Positions 11,015-24,900 of a DNA stretch of 64,000 nucleotides are shown here, in pieces. The stretch spans positions 6,548,501 through 6,612,500 of the forward strand of contig NC_092580.1 in assembly GCF_037975245.1 (NCBI RefSeq), in the 5' to 3' direction. The position numbers and the translations under genes were made by a program. The notes under the pieces were generated by a model. It was not told where the DNA came from. It searched no databases and saw nothing but the letters and a program-made list of their open reading frames with translations. Position 1 is the first letter of the stretch. Each line of letters starts with the position of its first letter. The DNA comes from Apostichopus japonicus (lineage: Eukaryota; Echinodermata; Holothuroidea; Aspidochirotida; Stichopodidae).

Positions 11015-11908
11015 AATTGGGTCATTCCATGTCAAATCATGAATAGTTTGCTGGTCAAAATTTACCACCCTCATTACATGATTAGAGCACCCTGAAATAA
11101 CCATATTCTGAAAATTTCAGTTGCATTGCTTCAAAATTTGCTGATATATCACACTTTGAAATTGCGTAATTTGTCGCCACCGTGACATTTTCTTGATATT
11201 TGAGGTCTCATTTCTCAGCAATTAATCATCCAACTACCATTCTATTACAGAAGCCTATAGACTCTATCCCACAGAATGGAACAAGTCAAGTAAAAAAAAA
11301 CTCACAGTTCACATGGATACATTACATCAAAACCCATTCCTCATGCTAAATTGCAGCATGAAATAGCTATTTTAGAGCTGCACAACTTTCAAATATATTA
11401 CAGGAAAGCACTATAATCATTATTTTTTATTCTGACTGGACATAATAATCTCTGAAAGAATCAAGTATCCTGAAGCAATAGGTTAGGAGCAATTTATGAA
11501 AAGTACCGCAATTGAATGTTTTGACACTTACTAAAGTTGACCTAACTCACAAGACTATGCTTTTATAGCCTAATTTTTTTCTTTCCATTCTATGGATATA
11601 TTCTATGGATATTCTATGGATAGTCTATAGGCTTCTGTAATAGAAAGGTAGTAGGATGTTTAATTGCTGAGAAATGGGACTTCAAACAATCAAGAAAATG
11701 CCACAGTGGCAATAAATTATGGAATTTCAAAGTGTGATATATCAATTATGGTTGTGATAAGCCAATTTTAAAGCAATGAAACTGAAATTTTGAGAATATG
11801 CTTATTTCATGGTGTTCCAAAGCATACAATAAATTTGGTAATATTTGAAAGAGGTCAAACTACAACATACTCCAAAATTTGGAGATTTGATATGGGAATG
11901 ACCCAATT
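11015..11908. mobile_element. Long inverted-repeat (foldback-like) element
   Basis: The left arm (about 11015-11285) begins AATTGGGTCATTCC. The right arm (about 11600-11908) ends with the matching GGGAATGACCCAATT, and the arms are imperfect reverse complements throughout. The ~300-bp centre has a CAAGTATCCTGAAGCAAT motif shared with the 7.3-8.3 kb copy. No clear target duplication was found. Confidence 0.7.
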
Positions 11909-13098
11909 AGTTTTCATTTTATGGCAATTTTTTTCCTATCTGAAACAGTTGTATTATATGATTGTTTATATTAAAGTGTCCATGCATGAAATTATAGACT
12001 GCTATTCCTCTGCTGCATTTTTGGTCTATTTCTGTATAAATTTTAGTTCTAATTTGTGGAACCCCCATTACCATAAAATGTCCATTTTTGTTCTACTTAA
12101 TGTATGCAACTAATAACCAGATTATATCTTGTAGTGTATTTAAAAGTTTGGGTACTTAATGTGTAAACAATGATCAAAACTGATTACAAAAAGGAAACAC
12201 TGCATCAGTGTGTACTTATAGAATGGCAATAAACATGTAATATTAACACCGATCAACACTAATAAATAAATAAATAAATATCCACATCTTTAATCTTGAG
12301 GATGGTTTTTTAACTTTCATATATATGTGTGCTTACACGAGTCTGGGATTTGTACATGTTACGATTCAGTGCAATTTCAAATCATACCAACTGAGAGACT
12401 TCTTCCAAGCATGTTGTGTAACAAAGGTATCTGCTACTGATATGACATTTTCTGGAAGCACATATCATAGTGTTTAAGACCATGACTATTAAGGACCTTT
12501 TATTCTCATTGCAAAGACATATGAACAGTAGAGGCTAGGTCAGACTGGAATGCAAAAGGGATAACTGGTTATATCGCAAGCAAAGCTTCAATTTTGAGGA
12601 GTCTAATTAGTTCACCTTAAGCAACCAAACAAGCAACACTATCTGAAATGAGAGTCCTTTATATTCTATAGATTTAACTTAAGTTTTTAGTTATTTGTTA
12701 TTAGTTTTTAGTTATTTTTAGTTTTTAGTTATTTGCTACAGGTGGACTGCATTAACTTTTATACAGTGTGTGTGTTATTCCAATTCATAATACAGTAACT
12801 GTAGACTTGCCATAAATGAGCAGCATGTTATCATTTATACCTTTATGAAAAGAACATATCACAATGTCAAAATTTCATTCCCTGAAAATGTATTTATTGT
12901 TTATAATTCTTTTTGAAAGTTGGGAGAGTGATGTTAGAGATTCATTTTGTACATTGTAAGCCATCTGTAATAGACATATTATTAGAATCCTGTAAGTGTT
13001 AAATCCTAATGTATGTGTGTGTATTGAATAAATCTATGAAAAAATGACAAAATTTGTTAGTTTTAGTTATGTTTGACACTTTTGTAACATTTACTTAC

Positions 13099-13190
13099 TA
13101 CAATGGTAATGTCTGTCAACCTTCCATGCTGTCCAAGAACTTCAAACTTCTGCCCTATTTCCAGCTTACACCATTGGTTCATTGGTCTGA
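13099..13190 (-). other. Candidate exon, unidentified (possible FBXO7 3'UTR exon)
   Basis: On the minus strand a CTCTCTACAG acceptor and a GTAAGT donor delimit 92 bases with one open frame, RPMNQWCKLEIGQKFEVLGQ then HGRLTDITIV. I do not recognise the protein. Joined to the next candidate exon, the open frames agree only if that exon uses a second donor four bases further on. It could be an untranslated 3' exon of FBXO7 or part of a lineage-specific gene. Confidence 0.35.
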
Positions 13191-14614
13191 CTGTAGAGAG
13201 ATCATATTAGATTTATAAGATGCTGCCGGAAGCTGGTGCATGAAGGAGGAACAGTGGGGGGGGGGGGGGTGAGGTAGGTTGTCTTTGGACTCAAGATGAT
13301 CTTTAACAAAATTTTATCGGCAGTGTCTGATATGTGACCAACCACAAGAGGAAGCTTTTGAAATTGTTTTGGTCAGGCCTCCACAAACCATTACTGGTTC
13401 AATGCAGAACTTATTATTCATTCGGCTCGGCTCTTGCACTATGCAATGCAATAGCTATTTGCCTAAAAGTGGAGGATTACTGAGTTAGTCTAGAATACTT
13501 TAATTGTGCGAGAAGAGTACAGTTGCAATGTCACTAGTATTGCTGCCAATTTTGACAGTGGATTAATTAAGCATCCATCAGGGTACCCGCTCCCCCCCTC
13601 CCCACACAAAAAAAAAAAAAAAACAGACTTGAGATTAACCGAAGTTCGTGGTTTACTAAGTGAAATGGACACAATACAACCTGGACTGATGGAAGATATG
13701 TAAAGCTTACATTACAAGATTACCATAAGTAATTCGTGTTCTGGCCAGTCAGCTAGATCACACTAGGAATCAAAATACTGTTTGGAGAAGAAATCAGTTT
13801 GCAAGATAAACAATATCAGCACGGTGGTCATTTTAAGTATTATATAAGGTGACCAGACATCCCCAATTTTCTGTACCACCCCCAGGTTGAAAGTGTCTCT
13901 GGAAATGTCCCTGGAGTTTATGTTCTTTCCCTGGAACTATCCCCAAATCTGTACACTGGACTGATTAATTTCAATTTTACCTGTCAGGCCTCCCATTGGT
14001 AGAGACAACATGTACGTATGCTAAGATCTAATTGTTTACCACTGCAAATGCAAAGTTCACTCATGGTTCACACATTAAGGCAACCCACATCATAAATAAT
14101 TTCATAGCCGTAATTCACATGAAACACATGATGTTGCACTAGGTGATGCATAAGACTTCCCAGTTACATTCCAATCTTTTGGCATTGGATGTTATCTTGG
14201 GTAAAATACTTGTTTAAGGAAGAGGGGTCCCTACCATTTTGAATTTTTTTAACATTTGACCATCATGCTTGAAACAAGCAACACTTAGAGACCCTAAAAA
14301 TACCATCCCACTCTTTAAACATGCAGTGTAGGTACCAAACCTTTATCATGTCCACATTTTCTGGAAAAACTTTAGTCCCCTTAAACTAGCACTTTTATCA
14401 GAAGGAATTTCGTATTAAAAGTGGTTGCTTTGCACATGAATACCGTCTTTCATGGAAGTGGTTACAATTTGTTTGTGTAGTGTGAAATCACACATTGAAA
14501 CATTATCTGACCATTGGGCTGGACCACAGTTATGTTGAAAGGATGTCATCATTCCCCTGACTAATAGGAGGAAGTAATCAAAAAAGGTAGTGGAATATTG
14601 GTCATCACTTGGGG
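13191..14614. other. Intergenic, no gene seen
   Basis: The stretch contains G and A homopolymers (about 13256, 13605) and a GGTGACCAGACATCCCC motif at about 13850 resembling DNA-transposon termini. No partner terminus was found for it. Confidence 0.5.
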
Positions 14615-15254
14615 CAAGGGCGGCGGAAGCACTTTTAATCTGGGGGGGCACCGACGTCGAAGGGCACTTTGCAGAAATTCGATTGGACTGATGCAGCCTG
14701 ATATTTAGTACCCTTTATAACTCTTATTGTATTATATTATTTGCGTATACACATCACTCCATCAACGCCCGCCCCCCCCCCACCCTCAAGGAAAATATGC
14801 ATACTAGCACTGCAATATCCAATGTGCAAATTGGGAAACAAGGAACAAGTTTTCTTTTGAGACAGAATGAGGTGAAATCATGCTAGTTGCTAATGTAGGA
14901 ACTTCCGAATTAGAGTTTATTTCTTGTTAATATCTTAACAGATTTTTTCCATTCGAAATAGCTTTGAGTTTGACCCTCAGAAATTCATTAAAAGTCAGGG
15001 GCGTAGCAAGGATTTGCAAAGTTGTATACACGACTATCTGAGCGGAGCGCCACCATCGGTTGGCGCGGAGCGTACAAGAAAATTTTTGGTTTTACAATGC
15101 CCTCAGATGGCCGGAAACGGCCCTTCCCGAGTGTTCATTCTGGTTCCCTGGCCTCTTGCTAACTTGAGACACCTCAATTTTTATGTAGAAAAAGGGCACA
15201 TTTTTAACCTGAGGAAAAGTGGGGGGGCACGTGCCCCCTGTGCCCCCCCCCTTG
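14615..15254 (+). mobile_element. Non-autonomous hAT-like MITE, CAAGGGCGGC family, copy 1
   Basis: The 640-bp element starts CAAGGGCGGCGGAAGC, ends in a poly-C tract plus TTG, and is flanked by an exact 8-bp duplication ACTTGGGG (14607-14614 and 15255-15262). It is homologous, in opposite orientation, to 41592-42219. The 86-codon open frame inside is not a transposase. Confidence 0.88.
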
Positions 15255-18200
15255 ACTTGGGGCATGTTACATGAAAGAAATGGGATAAAAAATAACACAA
15301 ACTGCATCAATATTCTCTGAGTACACTATGATAACCACTCTTGCTTGGGATTTAATAAACTTCTACTGTTTATGGTATGTATGAGGATCTGCAGCTACAA
15401 ATAAGTAACCTTGTTAAACATACTTGATGGTTCTTCTAAATATCCATATTTCTATATATATATATATATATATATTGGAACATATCAGTCTTTATGATAC
15501 GAGGCCCAGTCAAGACATAGGTTAGGAAAATTCTAAAATAAAGTAACTTACCAGGTATCTAGGAGAAGGATAGAGCCCAGCTATGATTCATACAGACTTA
15601 GTTGACAGAGCATACTTGAGTTTACAGATCACCCAGGGAGAACATGATTCAAGCACTTTCCTCTCAGAGCAGGACATTCTGAATGTATCCAGCTGTCAAT
15701 ATAAGGAGAAATGGGATTTAAAATAACACCTACTGAAGGTCATGAATATAAATTCCCAAGCAAATAATGCATTTGAATCTTGCTGTCACAATTAATCTTT
15801 TCAAATGGCCATCATTTGACCTAACATGCAAGACAAACATTACCAATAATATTTAACATGCAAGTTGTGAATGTACATAATTTTTCCAAAGAGGAATTTT
15901 ATTACGTGAAAATGGCTCACACAGCGTAGATTGAGCAATTTAACTAATTTAAGATGTGAAGCTTTCTGAGGCAGTAGTGTTTATCTTTTTGAGTTGTCAA
16001 CTACCAAAACATATGTATGCCATTCTCTACATCAGAGTTTTATGCAGCTATCAACATTATGGGTATTTAGAATCAAATATCATTTTTAATTGACTGCATT
16101 ACAAATTCCCAAGAGCTGTGCTTGTCTCAAGAAGTACCAATTCAACTAAAAAGGGCATCAATGGCTCTATTTTAATATGCAAACTAAAAATTTATTCCCA
16201 AATGCATGGAAAGATGCCACTTTTGGTCTGGGTTAGCCTCTGGTTATTGATAAGGGTAACAATTGGTCCAAATAGACTATAAAAGGAAAACCAGTCATGC
16301 GACCAAGAGCCCATAGGATTAAAAATTGTGGAAAGTAAACAATTAACTAAAACATCGGAAGTACTAAATACTTGATGCTATCTTTAACCATAGACAAATT
16401 TCAGACTATCTGTACTAATAACCTTGTCTCTTAATCCCTGGACAAGTTACCAACTATACCATTTCACAATAAATATGTAGTACAGTAACGTGGAGGTTGT
16501 TTGAATCTATAAACGTTATACATACTCACCAGCTCTCTCATCCCTGTGTTTCTCACACTAACTTCACAACACTGCTTGTCAGCTAGTACTGCAGAAATAG
16601 GCAACAATTGTTCCTCTTCCCACAATTCTTTATCTAGATTCAATGTTCATCCAGGCCATTAACTGCATCTTATCACAGACTGTAGCATAGTGAGTTGAAT
16701 ATCAACCAGTTTGGCATAAAAGAGCTTTTCACTTTTTCAAAGAAAATTGCCATATGGAGGAGAAACTCACCACCAACCCTCCCCCTTGTACATGTCAATG
16801 ACTTTCAGGCAACTCCCAAAAATTTGGCCAGAATGAAAAGCTTACACACTCTATTGATTTTCTGCCTGACAAACAGACATGTTGCTTATTTATTCATATG
16901 ATCATATGAAACAGACAAAATAGTTTCACTATTACAAAACTAATACTGCCAAGCTGGACATATCCACGCCAACACAAGATAGTATATTATAAGTTGAAAC
17001 TGTTCTTTATTTCACATTGTTTTACCTCACAGAAGGGGCTGCCATCCTCTGTTGATCCCATAGGCAGCATTACAGGAACTTTTGGTTAAGATATAAGACT
17101 ACAGCTATTATTTCATTTCAGCACAGGCACTTTCTGATAGTAACATTTGTTCAAGAAGTATTAAATCATTGTTGTGATTTTTGGAATTGGGAGTAAATAA
17201 TTACTTATATTTAGGAGGATATTCAGTTTAATGCTTATCATCCTTTGTTCAGGAATGGTAGGGTAAGGTGAGTGAACTGGCCTGAAATTTCAATTGCACA
17301 ATGCTACTATTGCCAGGCGCTGTACATTTCTCTCATTCAGATTTGTATTATATTTATACATAAATAATCAGAATGACCATGTAACTAACTAGTATGTATC
17401 TGTATATTTATCTGCATCATTACATGTGTGTACAAATGTATTATGTATACAGGGTTATAATCCCTCCACAGGTTTCAAACTAGTGATTTCTCTAACTAGC
17501 AGAAACTTTTCACTTGCAAGGTTAGTAACATTAAGTTGTGAAAGATAAGGTTAAGTTTTATTTTGAGTTTAGTTGTAACTTTGTACCATTCTGACCAAGT
17601 TATACTTAAATAATTGGATAATTGAAAATCATACAACCGAACACATTAATGTGGTTAAATAGTTAAGCTGCTCCAATTATAAGTTATTAACTATTTAATC
17701 CAATGAAGGAAACTTCCAACTACTGCCTTAGTTATTTGCAATCCCTTAAAGTTTATCAATTACTTCAGCATTCCTTGTGCAATTTGTATGGACTAAACGT
17801 TAGTTTTATGTTATCAACAGATTGAAACATATTCAAAACAAACTGCAGCTTTAAGGAATCCTGTTGAATCTTTGCTCAAGAATTTCTTATTTCGTTTACT
17901 GTTGAATGATGCTATTAGAACATATTTTATGTTGCTTCAAAAATGCCAAGTTAAATGGTTCTGTTCAACAAAAACTGCTTGATGTTTCTCAAACTCAAAG
18001 GATGTAGAAACTGGAACAACACGGTCACAAAATATCCTCCAGATTAGGAATCTCCTGAAGAAATTTGTTCATGGTGTAATTTCAGTTCCTTTAACAATAA
18101 ACAGCGACCACATCTATGCAGTCATCCAAATATTGGTAAATCAGTCCCAGTCAACTTTACAGATCTCTCAAGACAACCAGTACTGTACATTGTTTATAGC

Positions 18201-18707
18201 AGCTTCACCAATGCAACCAAGTCACTGTAGCAGAAACAAAAAGGACAAAAGTACAGAACTAGTGGCAGATATTAAGGGTCCATGAAACTAGCTATACTTT
18301 ACAGATACATTCTTACATGTAGAAAATGGTTTCAGACAAGAGAGGAGTTGCTCAGGGAAAAGTTATTTTAGTAATTGTTTAGGGAAATGGTAGTTTAGAC
18401 TTTTAATTCAAATTGTGGTTAACCTGTTTATGGTTAAGAGTAACAATCAAAACATGCACATGTTACTGAATGATATGTACTTCTGCGAGCTGCCAATTAC
18501 CATTTAAACAAGTGCCATGTGCATCTGTTCCTGATTAGTGTTATTGTGAGTCATTGTTGGGCTTTAATGAACACAATGTTGACAAGTTTGGAAGGGATCC
18601 ACATCAAATGCAGAAACCATACAGTAAACACATTCAAAGCAGTAGGGAAAGAAAAGAGGGGTGTCCCCTTACCCTCTTCAATTGCAAATAATGTAGCAGT
18701 TTCTTAC
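15255..18707. other. FBXO7 3' flank / intergenic
   Basis: No confident gene is present. A TA microsatellite is at about 15455-15476, and a very degenerate tRNA-like SINE sits at about 15595-15660. Two exon candidates are listed separately. Reverse-strand AATAAA hexamers for FBXO7 occur near 17558 and 17006. Confidence 0.5.
16530..16588 (-). other. Candidate exon, unidentified (possible FBXO7 3'UTR exon)
   Basis: It is delimited on the minus strand by a strong acceptor (TGCCTATTTCTGCAG) and a strong GTGAGT donor. One frame is open, LADKQCCEVSVRNTGMREL. It lies 2.1 kb past the FBXO7 stop on the same strand. A weaker exon-like stretch (about 17031-17078, PVMLPMGSTEDGSPF) precedes it. No family is recognised. 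Confidence 0.35.
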
Positions 18708-18951
18708 CTACATAAAGGTGAATCTTCCAGAAGAACTAAACCTGCCTCCATTTCCTCCATGTCTACCTCCAAGTCCAAATGCGGTATCTCTAAGACCCCT
18801 TCCAGGTCCAGCCATAGGGTCCAGATCAGGATCAGGAAAGATGGGATCACGACGAGGTTGCATATGACTAGGTTGTCCTAATGGGTTACGCTGTGGGGGA
18901 CCATGTGGTTGAAACGGGTTACCAAATGGATACAAATCATAATCACCGCCC
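18708..18951 (-). CDS. FBXO7: FBXO7 exon 9 (Pro/Arg-rich C-terminus and stop)
   Basis: It encodes GGDYDLYPFGNPFQPH, repeated PDPDLDP/GPGRG segments and the end GGRFSSSGRFTFM, then TAG. The dimethyl-Arg-type GRG motifs and the last GRxxFM are as in the human tail. TAG is followed at once by GTAAGA. Confidence 0.95.
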
Positions 18952-21900
18952 CTGAGGAGAACAAATAACATGTAGCTTTACTACAGTAATACTTTATATT
19001 TTGTAAGAGTAATACTTTATATTTTGTAAGATTGAATTTACTATGTCCAATCACTTATGTATGATCAATGTGTGTTAGTCACCATATATATTCATTCTGT
19101 TAGGCTATCTCCTACTCATTTAAACTATTTTTGGAATTGCTACACAAATGCAGAGATATAGCAGTTTTCATACAACACCCTTAGACAGAAACCTCCAAGT
19201 TGCTATATAAAATGTGTAAAGGGTTAAAATATATGTTATTCTAAAATCATGTGTCAGTCCTATTTAATGAAATTGAATTTATACTGGAAATAAAATGCCA
19301 TGTGCATGTAAATTAATCCATTTAAGACCATTCCTTGAGACTAGAGCACCAATGATGCAGTAGTTCAACTTCAAAGAACCTGATGTCAACCAGACATTGA
19401 ACAAAGTATCAGGCCTCTCCAACTCGCCATTGGAGAGTAGAATATTAGCTATGGCGAATAGAAAAAGGAATACCCTCTACATTTTGGCGAGTTACTAGTG
19501 TGCTGGTCAAACCCCAATATTAGCAAGGCTATCTTTACAAACATTTCACAGAATGATGACAGCAGTATCTTGGCAAGCTTAAGTTTAAGATGTAACCTGA
19601 TTTTTATCAATGACAAATCTCAATGCAAATGAACTGTCTAAAATGGTTTGCCATCTGCTAGTGCATTATGTATGGGAAGTTTTTATGTACGGAGATTGTT
19701 CACAAACTTCACAGAGCATTAGTAAACACACAGCGAAACATCATTTAATAACTATATATATAAAAATTTATAACAGGGAAGTGTTTGAGCTTTTTAGTTT
19801 TTTGAGTTTTTTAAAGGCATTCATAAATATGTTGTGTTCATATATTAATTTCTCAACCAATTAAAATAGTTTATTGAACATCGATATAACCACTACACAG
19901 TAGAGTATAGTACTAGCGACCCAAGTAGAATACTAACAAATAAACGTTGGACACCCCATCTGAAGATTAGATATAAGCATTAAATTACTATCATAAACAA
20001 ACTTTAATAAGTTTGTTGTGAAAGACTTGTGCAGGTCATGCACAAGTTGTAACCACTTTAATTCAAGTTTTGCGAGATTAAACTTCATAAGTTAATGACA
20101 CAAGACCCCTTTAGATAAGATCTCAGAAAACAAATCCACAATACATGATTATCTGTCATCTTGGTAAAACATAACAAGGCATGTTGGTTAGGCTTCAATG
20201 TGCCATACACTAACAACGGTAGGATAACATTGGGCATGCTAAAACAAAAGGCAAAAGTATACAGTATATACAGTATACCAATACACTTAAGGTGGCCAAA
20301 CATCTCCTAAAGTACTTCTTATGGTATTTCCTACATGCCATCAGTCATAATTCACAAAATATAACAATTTAAGGAGTTTTGAGACAAGTTTGCTTGTATC
20401 GCTGCTTAGATGTTTTGCAAAGATTTTCACTCAACACTAGTTTCAAGTGGAGGGTAGATGCTCTTTCAACCTTAGATTTTCATTACTTTAATGATCACTT
20501 TGATAAAGGCAATGTAATGGAGTAATAGCGATAATTTTTCGCGCACCAATCTGCAGCTAAAAGACAAGATAAATAATTGGGGAAGTGTACAAAGTCGCGC
20601 TTAACGAGTAGCCGTTCAAAGTAGCAGTGAAGTACCGTATAGGCTAAGGACTCGCGCACACTTAGCTACTGTATAGTATACGCCTAGTACTAGAGGAACC
20701 ATAATGTAACAGAAACCAAGCTATCTTCGTAGTTATATGTTTTTATTGTTTGAGACACTACAGTAGGCCTAGCTGCTTATTAATGAGTCTGCGACATGAT
20801 GTTTCACTTTGTTCACCATGCTTTAGGTGGGAAAAAGGTTAAAGTTCATACTACACAGTAACATAATTTTACAATGTGCAATTACATAGCACCATGTATC
20901 TGTATGCATGCCTAACCTTTGTTCACAGAAAGTATTGATGTTGTAGATCTGTACTATGAAGACTTGAACAGCGATCATAGTGGCGATTGAAGTCTGCGTT
21001 TTGGGGAGTAGATTTTACATATATATATTTGTTGAGGCCTGCAAAAGTATGTAATGGATAGTTACTAGGCCAAGCTCAGATTTCAAACCAGATTTGAGGA
21101 AAGTGGATCACCCAGATGCTATCTGCTAGATTTTGACTACATCTTTGTAAATGTTTCTGGGGCAGTATTTGATATCAGTCAGATGACCTGAGACGACCTT
21201 TGCTCATATTAAAAATGAATCACTTTTGTGGCCCATTAACTGATGATCCCTATGGCCAACTAAAATCACAATTGCACAATAACACAAAAACTGTCAGAGG
21301 AGTAGGCTTTGATATGAACTTACGTTTTGACCTCATGTGACCTCAGCTGACCTTTGACATCAAAAGTAAGAACAGCTTTTTGACCAATCACTAACTGTAC
21401 ACTGTGACCAAGTTTGATAAAAATCAAACATTAACCTTAGGAGGAGTAGGCTTTTGTGTGATTTCACTGTCTGAGCTCTCTTTGACCCCAAATGACCTTT
21501 GACCTACTTTTTGCTAGCATGAGTAGTAACCTGTTGATATGCGTCATTACCTCACCAAGTTTGACAAGGAAAGGATTAAACAGCATGCGCATAGTGACCT
21601 TTCAAAACTGTTGACAGACAGACAGACGGACGGACAGACGCAATGCCATGACAAAAGCTCAGCTAGTTGAACTAATAAACTATAATGGTACGTTGAATAC
21701 ATTCCTACAGTTTCCACAGTTCTTAATTAATTCTGGTCCTACCTGTATCCTGGGAAGTTAGCTCCCGGGTATTGACCAGGGTAATAATATGGGGTGAAGT
21801 GAGGATGCCTATAACGTTCCATGGACTCTCTCCGCCACTCTTCCTCTGCTCTCTTTCTATCTTTGTCTGCCTTGTACTGTTTCTTATAAACCTGCATTCA

Positions 21901-24900
21901 AGAATGAAATGGTAAAATTTCACTTTAAGTAGTCACTTTAACAAATTAATAAATTAAAAGCAGCATTCTTTCTATATCGAATTTGATTTTGTATCGAATT
22001 TGTATCGAATTTGATACAACCTACATAATGTACATAATGTACATAAATGCTAGTGTAAGAAAGTCATACCTTTTTAACACATCTGAAGAGTAAGTTTTTG
22101 GCAGCTCATGCACAAATCACAATCACTGTTTAACTGTCAGCATTTGATATCTCACCAAAGCAAGTAAATGATCAAGTCCTAGGATTAAATAATTGGCTCC
22201 CAGCGTTGGGGTACAATATTTTGTTGTTTTACATTGTTACAAAGTGTATGGTTTAACACTTAAAAATCTCCTTTCTTAATCTGCTTATCAAATGGCAACA
22301 TCCATCACAAAGCCATTCTGCTGCAAGAAGTAGAGTGAGAAAAGAATGTATAGAGCAGAGGAGAGGCTTCAAGGATGCCTCCAAATCATCTCCTATTACT
22401 GCACTTGAGAGTCTCTTGAAGTATCCAGAGACATACTACTGAGATAGCTATCATGAATAATCATGCAGAATCACAAATTGCATATTAACTTGTCCTTGAG
22501 AGATTTAGCTTGTCCTTGAGAGATTTAGCTGTTCTAGGATTATCCCTAATAGTAAAGTCATTAAATAGTTTGTATAGGTAGGATTATTACTGTGTGATTT
22601 CATCAAATAGGATCATATAGTTACAGATCTGTCCAAAGGCTTACTACATATCCTTGTCTTTTAGCCTTGTTTGTACACTTAGATATACCAATACATGTAA
22701 ATTACCGCCTTCCACAAGTGATGGTTAGTACTAAATTTCACTCTCAAGTCTCTTAGGCACAGACATCTCCAGAGAGTATCATCCTGAGAGAGGCCGAGCA
22801 GGCTTTGACAGGTCTCAGATACATTTAACAGACTTCGTAGATCTAGGTAACTTAGTATTTGTATCTGTGAGAAAAGAGAGAGAAATAATACTAATCATAA
22901 ATTAATTGCAATTAATAAAGATTTACTATTTCTGAATTCAAGTCATTAAAGACTCGCCCCAAACCGTGTGCGGCCATCTGAAAAAGTTAACCCTATGTTG
23001 CTTGCAAGTGACGTTTTGTTCTTGTCGCTACAAAATGCAGACAGTAATGAAACTTGATACCTTAATTTTTATCTTTAACTGGACCTGAGATGTCCATCGC
23101 TGTATGGTTTGTATACTGTGCTGTGGGTATTGACCGCAGCTGTATGTACTGACTGTATACTAGTGTTAAACTAGCCCCATAGCAAGCTGTGAGTGTATTT
23201 TCTGGGATCGATGGTGGTGTTTAACACTACTGTTACACCTCATTCGAAACTAGGTAAAATTACCAGCATTTAGACGTTTCTTTTTGCGCGAGTCTTCACA
23301 CTCTTTAAGGTAAGATGATGGTTCCTGGTAGGATTTAGCAGCGATTCTTGTTTATTTTTTATTGTCACTATTTCATATGAGAATGTTTAAAAACAGAGAA
23401 GACGTATTTCCTCCAAGACAGAAAACGAAACATGGCAAAAAAGAAAAAGGTACAAAAGAAATGAAGGATAACTAGGGCAGCCAAAAGATTGATGTGTGAT
23501 CAGCAGTATTGTTTAAGCATTATACAGTGAAGTCATTCACACATACACACATACTACCTATTTGTTTTATTACTTATACATTGAAGTCATAACTTTAGTC
23601 AGTCCATTATTTTGTTGGAGCCAAGACGTGTTAAAAATCGGGGTGTCATATACTGTTTATATTCCGATTGGCACCTTTTATCATTATTGTTTATAATAAA
23701 ATATCAAATATATTACAAACTATATTATTAACTAGTGAACGGTGAAATGGTGAATGGTGAAATCTAATGATTTCATCATTATGAATTGTGTTATAAAAAA
23801 AATATGATTCTATAAAATGGCAGGTTCCTTCATGGAATAGAGATTTTGGTTGTGAACCTTGTTCATGAACTAGATTAATGGTTCAATAGTATGTTAATTA
23901 CAAATCTGTTTTCAATTCCAGTCTGTTGACATTTCAATCCTTCCCACCACTTCCTCCTACAAATTTGAATATAAACATGGTACTTACTGGTACTAACTAA
24001 CACTTCGCTGTTACCTAACCAACTAAAAGTCTCATCAATAATTGATTATCATAACCATCAATGTATAGCTCTACAACCCTTCAGGACATTGCTTCTGGTT
24101 ATAACAGCTCCCATCGTCACATTTATCAGTACTTATATCCACATTAGGGTAAGTGATAATTATACCCTACAGCAAACAGTGGAGTACCTACCTGTATTTC
24201 CATTGGAAGAGTCAATATCCCAGAATGAGGAAAAACTCCAGAATCTACAAAAGAAAAAGAAAAGTTTAATGAGATATGATAGAACAAAAAATTAGCTGAT
24301 AAGAGATTTTTTTTATCCTGTGATCACTGGTTCAAATGATATTCTAGATAATACATTTGCTCTTTCAAATTTGCCCTCACACTTCTCTTTGTGATTTGCT
24401 CAAATGATTCTTTCAAGTCTTTCATGACAAACCATAAACCTCTTCACTGCTACATAACATGTAAGGACTAAGCTATTGCCTTTAAATTTAAAATTATTTC
24501 CAGAGATTGAAGAGAGGCATGCTAGTAAGATCAATGTATCTGTGAAACAAGAATGGTCTGAGGGTGACAGTAACAGTAACTATTTTAGTCCTTCTAATGG
24601 ATCTGAATGGAATATGAATTTAATACCTTTACAGGATAGGTAGGAAAAGATAAATCATTACATCAAATGTTAAAAATCCTTGGAATCCATGTTATTTTGC
24701 AATGAACTGGTGTAAAGATGGAAACTTTCTCATTAGACCCAAAGACTAAAGCCAGGTGGAAGTCAAGAATTTACTCAATCCACCCCAATTTGCACAAGAG
24801 CATTTTTCTGTTCAACTAAGCACTTGAAACATTTCTGCATCTCTATTGTTCAAAGTAATGAAGTAAGATGCATAGCACAGAGATTTACAATGATGTTAGA

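Larger units (their letters stand above)
9291..13098. other. Synapsin 3' flank / intergenic
   Basis: There is no recognisable gene. Apart from the inverted-repeat element, the region holds AATAAA signals, a short AATA microsatellite near 12260 and AT-rich unique sequence. Open frames here are short and match no family I know. Confidence 0.6.

Noticed and set aside
15014-15274. 86-codon frame in the MITE at 14615-15254
   Set aside because: It overruns the element end. Its homologue in the other copy is disrupted, and it is not transposase-like.
15543-15710. Minus-strand exon candidate with GTAAGT donor
   Set aside because: Its only long frame ends in a stop before the donor, and the plus strand looks like a degenerate tRNA-derived SINE.
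18519-18881. 120-codon plus-strand frame
   Set aside because: It is the antisense shadow of FBXO7 exon 9, caused by Pro/Arg/Gly codon bias.
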